This document shows, one piece after another, positions 44,201-57,065 of a stretch of 64,000 bases of DNA. Below the pieces are notes generated by a model that saw nothing but the letters and a program-made list of their open reading frames with translations, made no database searches and was not told the origin of the DNA. The stretch is taken from assembly GCA_958298945.1 (NCBI GenBank), contig OY282606.1, positions 44,963,920-45,027,919 of the forward strand, read 5' to 3'. The translations under genes were made by a program, and so were the position numbers. This DNA comes from Atherix ibis. Lineage: Eukaryota > Arthropoda > Insecta > Diptera > Athericidae. Each line of letters begins with the position of its first letter. The stretch's first letter is position 1.

Positions 44201-46899
44201 AGCATATCAGTCTGGTTTGATTTCAACCATAAAAATGCCAATACATTACCGAAAAGTTTCACAATATCTCTAGAGTATAAATAAAATTTCTTCCTTTAGC
44301 TTGCATTTGAATCTAGTAGCTGTAGTAATGGGGTTTCGTTGAAAAAACTTCTTAAATTTTATCCAAAAACCGAATTGGGAAAGTTTTTTCATGTTTTCTG
44401 GGAGGATAGAAGTTTGTCAAACAGAGTCATAAATTCACAAAAGTTTATATTTGAATAAAATTACTTTTGTACATGACCAAGCAATGATTACAAATTTATT
44501 TGATACTGTTTTTCTGCATGAATTATATTATTTAAGAATAATATTTGTGGAAACTTAAATCGTACATAAAATAAACTAAAATGTATAATTTATAAATTAC
44601 TCTGTATTTGATAGAGAATTATTATGGAAAATGAATATTTTCTTTTAAAATTTTTCATATATGGTATGAGGTTTTTTTTTAAATTCAATTTTCTAATAGA
44701 AGTTCAGTTAACTAATGATAAATATTGTGTTTATATCTTAGTAAACTACGCCATACAATAAAGTTAAATTTTTTTATACCTAAAATAATGATTTCTATAA
44801 ATTTTATATTTTATAAGTTTTTTGAAAGTGTAAATTGAATCCTTATTAAGACCTTAAATTATAGCTGCATTAGATCAAGTTCATATGACCTTGATTTTCT
44901 TCAAACTAATTTAATCTACTAAGGCCTGTAATTTTGAAATTTTCTGCGTATCAAATTGGGCAGTTAAAAATTGTGACCTTTCAACTAAAATATTGTAAAT
45001 CTTTTTATTTACTCATAATATTTGTTCACTATAATCCCTAACATTGAAACTCAACATTATCACTAACTATAAAAATTTGTACTTTCAAAATTAGTACCTT
45101 TTACCGCTTAGTGTGCTATATTTAATTAATTTTTATATCTCGTCTTTTACTATATTTTTCTAAATTTTTTTTGTAATCAGCACCATAATTTTTTTGAAAA
45201 TAATTTTTTAAATGCAATCCAATATAAAGTAAATATCTTAAAAAAAATTAATTTTATCTAATTTCTAATTGACTCTAAATTAAACGTAAAACTTTCAAAC
45301 ATAACATTAATTTTAAAATTTCATATATTCCATTCTATCCTTTTGTAATATCCTAAATTAATTACTTTATATATCTTAATTAGATTATTTTATTGATATA
45401 ATGAAAAAATATTATAAATAATATTTATTTATTAAAATATATAATCTAAAATATTATAAAGTATAATTTACTAATAGAATTTCTAATTTAGTACTTAGCT
45501 ACGGTTGGTGTATTCCTTAATCCTACTTATTATTGTTTGGTTATTTCCTATTTCTACTTAAATAGTAAAGTACAAATTGATCACCCATTGCAGAAATCCC
45601 GCTTATGCTGATACTCTTTAACTATTAATAGTCAATATATTATTCAGACAAAGCTCTCAGGAAGCACTTCAACTACTACTAAGTACATATATTTATTATA
45701 ACTAGGATCAGGATATTTCTGCCAATCATCAAGTAACTTATAAGAAATTTCCACTTTGTATAACTATTTACACTAAATGATTTCCTTGAGGTATTATATT
45801 GCAGTTGGATACACAAATTACTGCTAATTACTGTTCCCATCCTATTTCCATACAGTTATGATGTGATTTCAAAGATAAACTTTTGTAGGGGTTCTTCGAA
45901 ATTCACGAGTAAATTATTCGATTAATTATTGTCAAGATAATACATCATTGACTTGATAATATGCCTTTATGATGTACTTGCACATCTAAAGTGCCAAAAT
46001 ATCCAATTAAGTCGGAACTCTACGCCTTTTGATATTTGAAGACTCTTTCATGGAAGTTGGTGTTATTATATTGATACTTTCTCGAAATGTACTTCAAGTG
46101 TTTCGTGATATGAGAAAGAAACGGAAATAATCCAAAGATTAAATGAATGCTTATTTATAATATCATATTTTGTTTGAAAAATTTTCTTTTGATTAATGCG
46201 CATTTTGTGTGCTTCTTGAAAAAAGACTTTTGCATTTATTTATATTGATTGCTTTTATGTTTTATGATTATTTTTTTCCTAAGTATCAAGGAAATTATTT
46301 ATTATATCCTTACAGGAAAGGTAATAAAATTTTGAGAAATGTTATTCAGATTCCAGTAAATTTAAAAATTTTACTCACAAAATTATAATTTTGGAAATTA
46401 TTTCTGAATATCCAATAAAAGTTAATTAAAAGTAATTATAGGCTAGTTTTTTTAAGAAAAATTTGTAAATAAACTTCAATTAAGGTTGCTCATGGTAGCC
46501 ATCATTTTTTTTCAGATAAGAGCAACCTAAATTTATAGTAAAATTAAAGTAATACCAATTTTTATTGTAACAAATATTATTTACAAATACGTTTTGCATA
46601 AAATATGACTAAAAATAGGTTAAAATACGTCAAAATAATAATATATCTTTATGCAACAGGCTTACTGCTATCATTTATAATAAAAACGAGAATAACATGT
46701 CACTCAATAAATGCAGATCAACATACTATACGACTTAATAAAAACTATATAAATATGTATATTTTTCAATAAAAATAGAAGACAAAACACAATTTTGAAT
46801 TAAAAATTATCAACATGAACTTGCTTTAAATGAAATAGGTTAAAATGTTTTATTTAATGAAATTGTAATTTGATAAACTCAAATCGGATTTTTTTTCTG
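41240..46899. other. long AT-rich spacer upstream of 5-HT7
   Basis: About 5.7 kb of AT-rich DNA. Short frames at 42294-42640 (minus) have no motif. If the receptor gene has remote 5' exons or enhancers they could lie here, but nothing in the sequence shows it. I found no transposon ends. Confidence 0.5.
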
Positions 46900-48740
46900 C
46901 TCCTGCCGATATAAAAAAACTCCAGACGTCCCAGTTTCAAGCCATGGTTTTCCAATTCGACACTACCAGCAGTATTTTTGGAGTTCTGCCTAATATCATC
47001 GCACCATTGAAGGCAGGACGTACCTCGTCATCTGGGACCATAAATGGAACCATTGAAAACTTTCTGGGCAGGCTCTTCGTTAGCCATACGAAAGAAGTGT
47101 CGAGTCTACCGCAGCCTAGCGAGCTTAGTTTTATCTACAGCCGAGAGGTTACGGTAATGCTCCAGGATCTCGTTGTTAAAAAGAATCCGGAACCGTCCAT
47201 CCTAATTGAGGGTCCAAAAATTTTTCAAAAGACTTTCTTTCCGAACGCGCGTAAGAGTTTGCAATTGTTTTTGCTGAGAATATCTGAGTACTACGAGTAG
47301 CAAGACTAGTGTCTTGTACTGCAGTAGCTTCGATGTAACGGGAAATAACTTCGATTGACTAAAGTAGGCTCTATTGATTGCCAGCAGCCGTACGTGGATT
47401 TCTTCCTGCATGTTATCATGGGCTTGTCCCAAGTAAGAAAATTATTTAACTCGTTCGAAGCTGTAATCCACTATCTATATCAGACCAATAATATTATATT
47501 ATTTAGCGTGATTTATCTGCTGTTAAACAGAAAACCACGAGTCGCCTACGTTCATAGGGATTGAGTTATGCTTAATCAATGCACAACCATTATTGGCAGT
47601 TTACTGTCAGTAACCAGTTACAAGCTGATCACTCCAACTGTTAGTGGCGAGGACTATCTAAGCCTCTACTGTCATAAGCAGTGACAGTGTCCGAGATAAT
47701 TACCAGTATCTCCCACCGGCGATCCGTAGATCGTAGCGGTGATATGAGAATCAACCACAGCCACTACGTTGCTGCCTAAGCGCTTCACCATTGTCGGGCA
47801 CAGTCTGTTCCAACACCATAGGCACCCCGACTCCCGTAGTACCAATTTTTGTTTTAAGAGTACTTCGGTTTGTACTCCGCTCATTGAGCTACGGTAAGGA
47901 ATTCTGTAAATCCCTAGGCACCGCTTATCCAGCTCAGGTACACGGGTTCGCCAAGACCCGAAAGTACAACCGTATCCGACCTTGGTATTTCACCCGGTTG
48001 TAGCCACCCTGCGTCATTCACATACTTATTCAAGCACCATTCTTGCTCTCCTCTCAAAAAGTGCTATATAAGCCCATTGTTAATTGGTCTTGTCTTCGAC
48101 ACCAACACTGCCACCCTGTAGTTTGTTTTGCCTTCATTTATGGGTGACAGAAGTTTTTTGGCGTCGGCCTAATTTTGATGATAATGTCGAATATGTTCGC
48201 GTAAGCTAAATGCTGGATAGACTTAAGGAAACTGGTTCCTCTGAGTCACAAATAACTTTTTTAAAGACAAGACACGAAAATGCGTCTCCTTACCAGTAAC
48301 CATTCTCGATGTTAAATCTGGAAGCGATTGAACTGCTAGATAAAAGCCTGGTCAGTCTTATCCACTTTTATGGAATGCCGGACTATTCTACAATATATCA
48401 TGGATTTGTAGAGTTTTATCCTGGCTATGATATCATAAGCGGCTTTAAAATCGTTGCACAGACGGTGGATCTGTTAACCATGTCGATTGCTCGAATCTGA
48501 TCTATTGCTAATTTCTCTAGAGTGAAGCCTCTCTTATATGGGTCAATAATTTTGTTTGGATAAATGGGGCTATCCTCTCTGGTAAGATAGCGCAGAATAT
48601 GGTTTCCACCAATGGAAAACCTCTATAGTTGCTACAGTCTGTGATATCTGCTTTCTCTAGTATAAAACAGATATTGTCAAGGTGCCAAAGATCGGGCATT
48701 GATTCGTTGTCAAAGGATCGCGTCAATCCTTTCCTCGATG
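46900..48740 (-). mobile_element. RTE-type non-LTR retroelement remnant, copy 2
   Basis: Minus-strand order: CSNYRGFPLVETIF near 48630 (reverse transcriptase fingers), DFKAAYDIIARIKLYKSM near 48440-48390 (motif A, as in RTE elements), LAYANIFDI near 48200 (motif C; YADD changed to YANI), INEGKTNYRVAVLVSKTRP-like words near 48130, INRAYFSQSKLFPVTSKLLQ near 47380, and LARLR followed by words like the RTE tail (EEPAQKVFNGSIYGPRRGT) near 47110-47020. Stops and frameshifts are frequent. A GC-richer segment at 47640-48010 does not fit the expected order and may be a nested insert. Confidence 0.65.
47640..48010. other. unexplained GC-richer segment inside RTE copy 2
   Basis: About 370 bp with markedly higher GC than the flanks, lying where only a short linker is expected between palm and tail of the RTE remnant. 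On the minus strand a 70-codon frame (47672-47884) and words such as GLGEPVYLSWIS (near 47950-47915) are seen, but I recognise no family. A nested SINE or other retroelement fragment is possible. I could not find a target duplication. Confidence 0.4.
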
Positions 48741-51053
48741 TTTGGTGTTGCCAGCATTTATTCTTCAGTTGGTGGGACTTTCAATTTTTGTTCTGGCTAG
48801 GCGAGTTAAAATATAACTTATGTCACTGCGGTTTGGTCGCCTTATTATGGTATACATAATATGCGTATTGAATCAATAAATTTATAATATTATAAGAAAT
48901 ATGTAATATATTGATCACCGAAGAGTCGCAGCCTTAGATTATACAGTATAAGGATATAAAATGGTACTATATTTATACAAATTTTATTGAAGCCAAAAAA
49001 TCCCTTCAAAATTGCAATAAAACATGAATTAAATTTGTCAACACTTGCCCATCTATTAACTTAAAATTTAGCTACAAACGCCATTTTTTTAAATGTGCAT
49101 ATTAAAAGTTTTTAAAATAAAAAGAAGTTATTATATAATAAACAAAAATACGAATCAAAAAGTTGATCAAAATCTTTTTTAACTGTGGTACCTGATATCT
49201 ATTTTCAATTCGTAATTTTATTTCATCCTTCAATTTGTAGTTTTGACATATCGAATATATTATTTAAAATATTGTGTTTTAAGTTATTCTAAATTATTAT
49301 AAAAAATGAGTTGCAAAAAGTGACTAGTAACATGTATAATTAATTTTAATAATTTAATATGTTAATAAATTTACAGAAAATTAAGTGTTCAGTTAAAAAA
49401 CGATTTAGTTAGGCGGAAACTACAGATTCGAAAATTCCATTTTTCAAGTTAGCTATCGGTAAAAACTAATAATATATTTGAATAAAAATCATAGTTGCCT
49501 ATTATTCGACTAATTTAAATTGGATTTTGAGTGCTCTAAGTGCTTAAAAACTAAACAATTCTTGTGCAACATTGAATTTTAACAGACGATTAGCTGTGAT
49601 CAGATTGACGTGGCAAAGACGGACGTCTGATTATTTTCTGATGGAGTATTTATTAGTTTTATATTTTCACAAAATTAAAAAATTGTACCTATTAATGTAC
49701 AATTTTCATATATATAAAAATATCAATCTATATATGGTGTCTGCGAAAAATCCAAGAGAAATGCACTAAGAAATCATATGTTTGAATAATTTATAAGAAC
49801 ATAACTAATGTCAATGAGTATTAATATGTGATATTATAATTCGATATTTATATACTATTTCAACTTAAAGCTTAAGCTACTTCCATTGGGAAACGATGTG
49901 AGTAAATTTCTTACCATAAAAATAATTCGGTGAATCTATTTAAGTGGTTGATATATTTTCAGAATTTAATCAGAATAGTGAGTTTTGTAGAGGTTCTATA
50001 TTATGTTTTGACATATTAACTTTTATATGAAAATAAATAAATATTTGGTTTAGTTTCTAATTTTAAATTTATTAAACTAAATAACCGTCGCAGCTATTTA
50101 ATTAATTTAAATAATTTCGACTATTAATTTGAAAATGTGCGCCAAAGCAATATGTATAAATATAAAATTGTCTCTGGCTCAAAGTGATGCCTTTGAGCAG
50201 TATACAATTGTGAGTAGTTTTAAGGTTGTAAACCATCCTTTGGCTTCAAATTGGCACTTAAATTGTCTATCCTTATACTCGCAATAAACACAGACCATCT
50301 TTATTTACTAAAAATACCTTCACTATAAAAGCAAAAAAAATTAATATCATTGACACCAAAAATCAAAATTTTATTTAAACTACTTAAATATTATTGTAGT
50401 CACAATAAAAAATATTCACTTTTTATAATCAATAAATTCGAAGGTAATCAATGTAAAAATATTAATAAATATTCAAGAATTGCTATTGCAAATATGGTTT
50501 TTTCAAGCGTAATCTGAAAAGAGCCTTTCTACTGAAGATTAGGTCCTATTCATATAACTATGGTTTAAACAAACTAATAAATCATATAAGTATGTCAAGG
50601 ACTTGTTAAAAATTATTTCCCTTTAAGTAGATATTAGTTCTCTTACAAGTATTTAGTTTTTATTGTATCTGAATCGAATCTAGAAAGGTTGATCAATATT
50701 TCTTAGCTCTTAATGAATCGTAAAATTAAAAAAATTATATGAAGTAGACCAAGTGCGGTAATTTACAATTACAATATATGAACGAAGTTTATTTTAAATA
50801 AAAAGTCAAAACGCACTGTTTCTAAATAAAAGTTGGTCAATATTTCTGTATTCCTAAATAAACATTTGTCGCATGGACCAATTCTAAATAAAATTAGGCC
50901 CACACTTGCTATTTTTCAATGAAAGCTCTTAACGCGTCATTTCAAAATAAAAATATAGTTTCACATGTATATGGGTTATCAATCGCCATATCTGAACAGA
51001 AATAGGCTAATAATACCATTTATATATAAATTTATCTATAAAGCATGTAGGAA
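48741..51053. other. AT-rich spacer, no supported gene
   Basis: About 2.3 kb. A 65-codon frame at 49572-49769 (plus) has no recognisable feature. No repeats beyond short A and T runs were noticed. Confidence 0.5.
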
Positions 51054-51055
51054 TA

Positions 51056-52087
51056 CGAGATTCATTCAACAAGTACTTAGCCTCACCGCCCGATGGAACT
51101 GCTATCACAAAAGAAATTTGCCATCGTGCAGTACATATTTTTAGTAGCCTACTGTCAAAGTTTCAGTTGATTCCCTTTATTAGTTTTGTTTTGAGAGCCT
51201 TTGAAAGCGAGCGTGTCGGTCGGTTGCACAAAAATGGAAAAAGAACAATATCGTTCGGTGATTATATTCTTGTTTTTGGAAGGGAAAACGCGAAGCGAAA
51301 TCAAAGATCGCTTGGATGCTGTGTATGGTGACTCTTCTCCTTCGATGGCGGCTGTCAAGAATTGGTTCAACGAGTTTGTTCGTGGCCGCACGTCGGTTTT
51401 TGATGAGCCACGCCCAGGTGCCCCGAAACGGCTGCTACGGAGGAAAACGTTAAAAAAGTCCACGATCTCGTGTTGGCAGACCGTCGATTGAAGGTTCACG
51501 AGACAGCTGAGACTGTGGGCATCGCAGTAGGAACGGTGCATCATATTCTACACGAAGAACTGGGCATGAAAAAGCTGGAAAACAAGCGCAACCGTGAGAC
51601 CACATCGGCGACGTGTTTGGCGCTGTTTCAGCGCAATCCAGCGGAGTTCTTGCGTCGTTTCGTGACCGTCGACGAAACATGGATTCACTGGTACACACCA
51701 GAGACCAAGGAACAGTTGAAACAGTGGACTTCGCCCGGCGAACGTGCTCCGAAGAAGGCGAAGACTGTTCGATTGGCCGGAAAGGTGATGGCCACCGTTT
51801 TCTAGGATTCACAAGGTGTGATCCACATCGATTACCTTGAGAAGGGTAAAACAATCACGGGGCGCTACTATGTTGACTTATTGGGCCGATTTGACGTCGA
51901 ATTAAAGAAAAAGAGGCCTATTTTGCTTCCCTCGAGAAAATGTATTTTTTGGACGGGTTAAAAAAGTTTGAGCATCGCTGGGTCAAGTGTATCGAGCTTG
52001 AAGGAGATTATGTGGAAAAATAAATTGCCACCTTTCCAAAATTTTCGTTTTTCTTTTGTAGGCTAAGTACTTGTTGAATGACCCTCG
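51056..52087 (+). mobile_element. mariner element B2, internally deleted
   Basis: This 1032-bp family B mariner is flanked by TA at 51054-51055 and 52088-52089. Terminal repeats are CGAGATTCATTCAACAAGTA (left) and CGAGGGTCATTCAACAAGTA (right, minus strand). It is on the opposite strand to copy B1 and about 260 bp shorter, because of two internal deletions in the transposase gene. Confidence 0.92.
51234..52023 (+). pseudogene. mariner transposase pseudogene (B2)
   Basis: The start at 51234 gives MEKEQYRSVIIFLFLEGKTR. One base is missing at about 51428 (CCCCGAAACGG; B1 has one more A), so the linker shifts frame and resumes as LADRRLKVHETAETVGIAVG. A 33-bp deletion removes the WVPRLL segment (GMKKL then ENKRNRE). 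VTVDETW (first Asp) is present. The Trp codon after MATVF is TAG, exactly as in B1. A deletion of about 230 bp near 51918 joins LKKKR to a decayed YFASLEKMYFLDGL and removes the second and third catalytic Asp. It ends LEGDYVEK. It cannot encode an active enzyme. Confidence 0.9.
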
Positions 52088-52089
52088 TA

Positions 52090-53214
52090 GTAGATATAGG
52101 GTCGTCGCAAGTTTATTATTTTAAATACATGTAAATAATCTTTAAATTCTTTCACACTAAAGATTGCTTATAAAACAGCTACATTCAAAAATATTTATTT
52201 TGCATAGTAAATACGATTAGATACTATGCAGTGCAAATAAAATAGAGTTAATAGATCATTAGGAAAGAAAAGAAAATTTTTATCAAACCATTAAAATATA
52301 AGAAAGATTCTTTATTGCAAATAAAAATCAGTAGACAGCGTTAAAAATTCTTTTCCATGAGGCTCTTTATAGTTATTTTTTTATATCATATTCAATTATC
52401 GAAAAATATAACTAGACTTTTGGTAGTGGATTATTTAGTGTAGCAGTAAAAACACTCTTGTTTATGTCTAAGAAATATTATATTTACACAATTACGATAA
52501 TAAATACAATTTCGTAATAAATAATTTATACAGTATAATCTATAAAATATATCTTATCAGTAAAGTGATTTTTTTAAAAATAAAAACCATATAGTTAAAT
52601 TTATTGCGTTCACGCTTCAATAAAGAAATTTCTCTTATTATAATCGACAAATGGTCTACTTGAACCGTAAAAAAGTGCTTTCTTTTGGTTAATATGTTAA
52701 GATTTTATTTTTTACTCTTGTCTATCAGATAATCAAATTAAAAAGTTTTTTAAAAAAAAATAATGGGAAAATTGAGTACTCTTCGATTTGCACTGTTGTT
52801 TAGTATTGTATTTAGTTTTTTTAAGATAGTGTTGCTTATTCGTTGTTTTCTCTAAATTTTTTTCTTTATCTTCAATAAAAGAATAGTTTGTCTATTCGAT
52901 TTTCCAATTTTCATGATAACGAGGCGTTTATATTATTTTTTCGTCCTATTACTATAAATATTACAATGTGACATTAAAACGAATGTCCATAAAAGACCGT
53001 CCTTTTAAAAATGTCTAGACGATAGAATTGCGTTCTTCTAAAAGAAAATCTTTTTTCTATCTATGTTATTGTCCAATTAATTAAATTTAGGATAAAAATG
53101 TTATTTGTTCAAAATGGGATTGTCAGCATTTAATAAAATTTTATTAGTTAAGATGCTAAACAAATCTAATTTCTCATTAATAAAATTGAAACTAAATTTC
53201 GATAAAAGTTTCGT
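52090..53214. other. AT-rich spacer
   Basis: About 1.1 kb between mariner B2 and a Jockey-type remnant. I see nothing recognisable. The 5' untranslated part of the Jockey element may begin in the last 100 bp. Confidence 0.45.
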
Positions 53215-55440
53215 TCAAACCATAAGGCCACCGTTCATTTTTGTCGAAAACATTGTCAATTTTGCTGAAATTGGCTGGGCTATTGCTAGATGAATTGGCA
53301 CTGATGCATTTATTTGCAAGGCTCAAATTAAAGGCCTTGCAATTTAAGTCAAAAGTGGGACAGCCTACAAAAAGCATTGTTCGATACTTGGACGAAATAA
53401 AATCAGATTTCCTCACTTATCAGATCAAAGAAAGTTGTAATCCAAAAGCTATATTATACCACTCCCGTAGAGGATATTAGAAAAAAATTCGGGATTCTGG
53501 GTCCCGAAATAACTAGCATCTCCAATGTTAAAGAGAAGACAGGATCTATTCCTCTCTTCTTCATTTCTTTCAAGCAAACAGTTAACAACAAAACCGCTTT
53601 TGACTTGGAAACGCTTGTATATTCAAATATCAAAGTGGAGCAGATCGTACAATGTCACAAATCTCAAGAATACGGGGACACAAAATCATACTGTCGTCGC
53701 AAGCCGAAATGCGTAAAATGTGCAGAGGAACACTTAACAGTAGAATGTTCAAATACCTGAGACAGTCCACTAAGGTCTGTACTTTGTTCTGGAAACCATC
53801 CGGCATATTGCAGACGCTTCTCGACATATAAAACTTTGTAATCAAAAATATGCCCAAATATGCAAACAATAAATACGAATTTAACGTTCTTGCCAGTACG
53901 ACAAAACCTTTCATTCACTATGATTTCTTTTAACCCTCCTCCACAGCCTTAACAACACTTCAAGCCACGCTAACTAATTAAATAATTCAAGGAATTACTC
54001 TTCTTCTTACTCCTTTTTTGTCTGTTTGAACAACTACCATTTGCTCACTCCCATCCTATATTAATGAATAATTCTTTTAATCAACCGATAAATCCCTGTC
54101 CATTTTTTTACTGGAATGCTAACGGAGTGACTTCCCATCGATAACAACTTGACGTTCTCTTAAATAAAAAACGAATAGACATTGCAATGATTACGGATAC
54201 TCACTTTACGTCCAGGTCGTTTTTTACTATAGGTGACTATTTAACGGAACTGCCCATCCAGTCAACACTGAGTACGGTGGAACTATCATCGTCCTTAAAT
54301 TACTAGAAACTCCTTAAATCATTTTTTCTACTCACAAACTACCATGAAATCGCTGTTGTCAGTAGTTATTACCCTTCAATATGACTCCTTTATTTTTAAT
54401 GTTGAATCTATTTATTGTCCACCAAATAAAATCTTAACTGCCATAAAATTTATGTCCTCCTTTATATCAATTGAAAATCCTTGATCACGGAAGTAGATTA
54501 TAATGCCAAGCACCCCCAAATGGGGTTACCATGTTCCGAATTCCTGAGAAAAGATTCTCCAAGAAGTCCTCTCCTATACCACATTTGAAGTTCTTACTCC
54601 TTCCACACCCACATATTGGCCGACCAGTCCTAGTTCCATTAATACTTCTATAAATACAGTCCTTGCCAAAATTCCGACTACTTCCCAGTTCTCCTTACAC
54701 TAGACACCTCTCCTTTTTTAAAATTCTATCCTGCTAGACTCAAAAATGGGAAAGTTGATTGGGACATTTATAGACAGACTTTGGACCAACAGATTTGCTT
54801 GCAACGCAAACTTAAGAATGAACAAGGAATAGACGGCGCCGTAAACGACTTAACTATTTGCATACAGAACTCAACGCTCACATAACTCACAACAAATCAA
54901 CCATACGAGAACAAGACTACAATGTACTACAAAAATTTCGTAGCTTGATAAGTGAGAAACGTTGAGCCAGGATCTCGTAGTAACGTTCAAGGATGCCAAG
55001 TGAGAAGAAAAACTGAACCATTTACAATGAGAACTGAAACAAGAAATAATTAATTGCAACAACAAATAATTTACTTACAACTAATAAGTCACTCTGGACA
55101 GCTATAAAATGAATACCTAAATACAAAACAGAATCTGGGCAAAAATGGTCAAACAGAGAGCAGACACCTTCAGAAAACATCTTGCAAACACTTTTAAACC
55201 AAGACACCTTCCGAAAACATCCAGCAACCACCTTTAAACCACTCCTTTCGAAGTTAATTCTACAATACAATAGCCCCAAAATATGACCTGATAACTTCGA
55301 AAATTCTTAAGCAAATATCCAAAAAAAACCTCGTCCTAATAACCTGTATTTATAATAGTATCCTACGCACTTCATTTTTGCTTCCCTTTAGATGTTTTCC
55401 ATAATCAAAATGATCCCAAAACGCAACAATTTAGAAAATC
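53215..55440 (+). mobile_element. Jockey-type non-LTR element, copy J3 (gag and endonuclease part)
   Basis: The plus-strand gag-like part has RPPFIFVENIVNFAEIG, DAFICKAQIKGLAI and then IPLFFISFKQTVNNKTAFDL near 53550-53600. A zinc-knuckle region follows (QCHKSQEYGDTKSYC, CVKCAEEHLTVECS, near 53650-53750) and CSGNHPAYC. ORF2 starts near 54110 with FYWNANGVTSH and KKRIDIAMITDTHFT, the opening of the AP-type endonuclease. Near 54600 HPHI followed by WPT-like words match the PTYWPT segment of copy J1. The copy ends near 55440 after IIKMIPKRNN (usually IIKMIPKPNKP), so the reverse transcriptase is missing. Frameshifts and stops are numerous. Confidence 0.75.
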
Positions 55441-56639
55441 TGTCAAATATATGGTATCAACTAATCAATAAATTAAAAGTTAAAAATAAGACTCTGAACG
55501 AACCACATGAACTTTTCCTTCTTCAAAAGTTGTTTCTTAAAGAAAAAAATGTAATAAAAATTTGCAGGACTTTTTTTTTAGAAATATATTTATACAATGC
55601 GCTATTTTTTGTAACTCAAATGAACTTATCCGAAGGTCTTTTTTGTAAGATTCCATACATTTTTTCTCACCGCTGATACTAATCTTGTATATTGTTAAGG
55701 TCTTTATTTTATGTTAGAAGTCAATCTTTTGTCTTTTATCAAAACCATTTTTTTTTATTATTTCCTTATTTAATTTTACAAAGACTTATTTCAGAACTCC
55801 TTTTCTTTGTTTTACAAAAATATAAAAAAATTTATTATTTTATATTTTAGACTCGGCTTTTATGTTTGCTTCCAGCTATCGTGCTGCCAAAGGCTGCATT
55901 TTTTTATATTTAGACTCGGCTTCTGTTTTATATCTTAGACTCGAATTCTATTTTTTTTTAAACGACTGTTAAGTGTGTTGGCCATAATCTTTAGCCTAAT
56001 CACGTTTAGGTTTTATGAATGCCTTTTGAAGCTAATCTAAACAATTTGCTGTCATAAATTTTTGAAGAAGGTTGTATGATTAATACTTGGCCTTGACAAA
56101 AAAAAAAATAATTCGTAACATTCATTTTATTTTTAAAAAGAGTATTCTCTTTACTCAGTACACTGAGTCCAATATTTATATATATTATCTCTATAGTGCA
56201 TGTGATTCTAACTTATATAATTTTACCATGGCGATTACACAAGTGTGCACGCGTGTATTGTCTTTATGGATGGTAATTTTGTTCTTTGCCAAATGCGGAT
56301 GTTTTGTCTAGATTTTATTATTCAACTGGCCTTATAATATTGTATAATATTGTCCTGTTATCGTTTCTTGGGATAATATTATACGATAACATAATATAGT
56401 GATAGCACAGTTTTGGTGCACATGTGAGTCCTAGAAATCCTAATCTCCTGGCGATAGCACAGTTTTTGTGCACCATTGCAAGTAGAGTTCCATAGTTTTG
56501 ACTGAACTCAAGTTTCTAGTGGGTAATTGTGAATCAATATTTTATCAACACGTATAAAAAGATGCAAAAATTTATTTAGATTATGCTAATCTTAAAAATG
56601 TTTAAACACTATTGAAGTTCTTACATAAATGTTTTTGGT
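55441..56639. other. spacer with short direct repeats
   Basis: TTAGACTCG occurs at about 55847, 55910 and 55935, twice followed by GCTT. GATAGCACAGTTTT followed by GTGCAC occurs at 56401 and 56453, 52 bp apart. Around 56340-56400 TATAATATT and GATAACA words recur in both orientations. No gene is supported; frames at 55392-55676 and 56087-56311 are AT-driven. Confidence 0.45.
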
Positions 56640-57065
56640 CAGGTTTAAGCAAAACGCAATAGCCATCTTGCTGATAGCTTACTCATTCCCAAAATTTTGT
56701 GTAAGATGTTGCCTAAAAATTCTTTTAAGGTGTATACTATCTCATCACTTATACTCTACAGTCTTTAAAACAAGATCGTGGACGACCTGAACGTTCTTCA
56801 TCAAAAATGCTTGCACGCCTGCGTTTAAATATTTTATGCTTTATAACGAAGGTGCAAAGGACCTATAAACTTGCCTGAGTTTCGCTTCTTTTTCATCTTT
56901 CGTTTTCTCTTTCAAAAATAAATATTTTACCACTGCTCAATATTCAATTTTATCCATTGTTGTAAAATCATAAAAATTTTCACTTCAAATAACTATCATT
57001 CGCAAACTTAATGACGCAGCAGCTTACAAATTTGACAAAATTCTTGCCAAAGGTAACCCTCATTT
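56640..57065 (-). pseudogene. mariner N-terminal fragment F
   Basis: The minus-strand translation from about 56958 gives MDKIEY, a stop, then AVVKYLFLKEKTKDEKEAKL and RQVYRSFAPS, the first helix-turn-helix of a mariner transposase. Further decayed words are AFLMKNVQ (frame-shifted DEERSGRPR), VHDLVL and LTQNFGNE. Reading ends near KMAIAFCLNLTKN (usually ARWLPRLLKPDQK). The catalytic part is absent. A possible terminal repeat lies near 57060 (minus strand ATGAGGGTTACCTTTGGCAA). It does not belong to family A or B. Confidence 0.65.

Noticed and set aside
46944..47300. A 118-codon plus-strand frame as a gene
   Set aside because: The minus strand of the same interval matches the C-terminal part of an RTE-type polyprotein, so the plus frame is a shadow.
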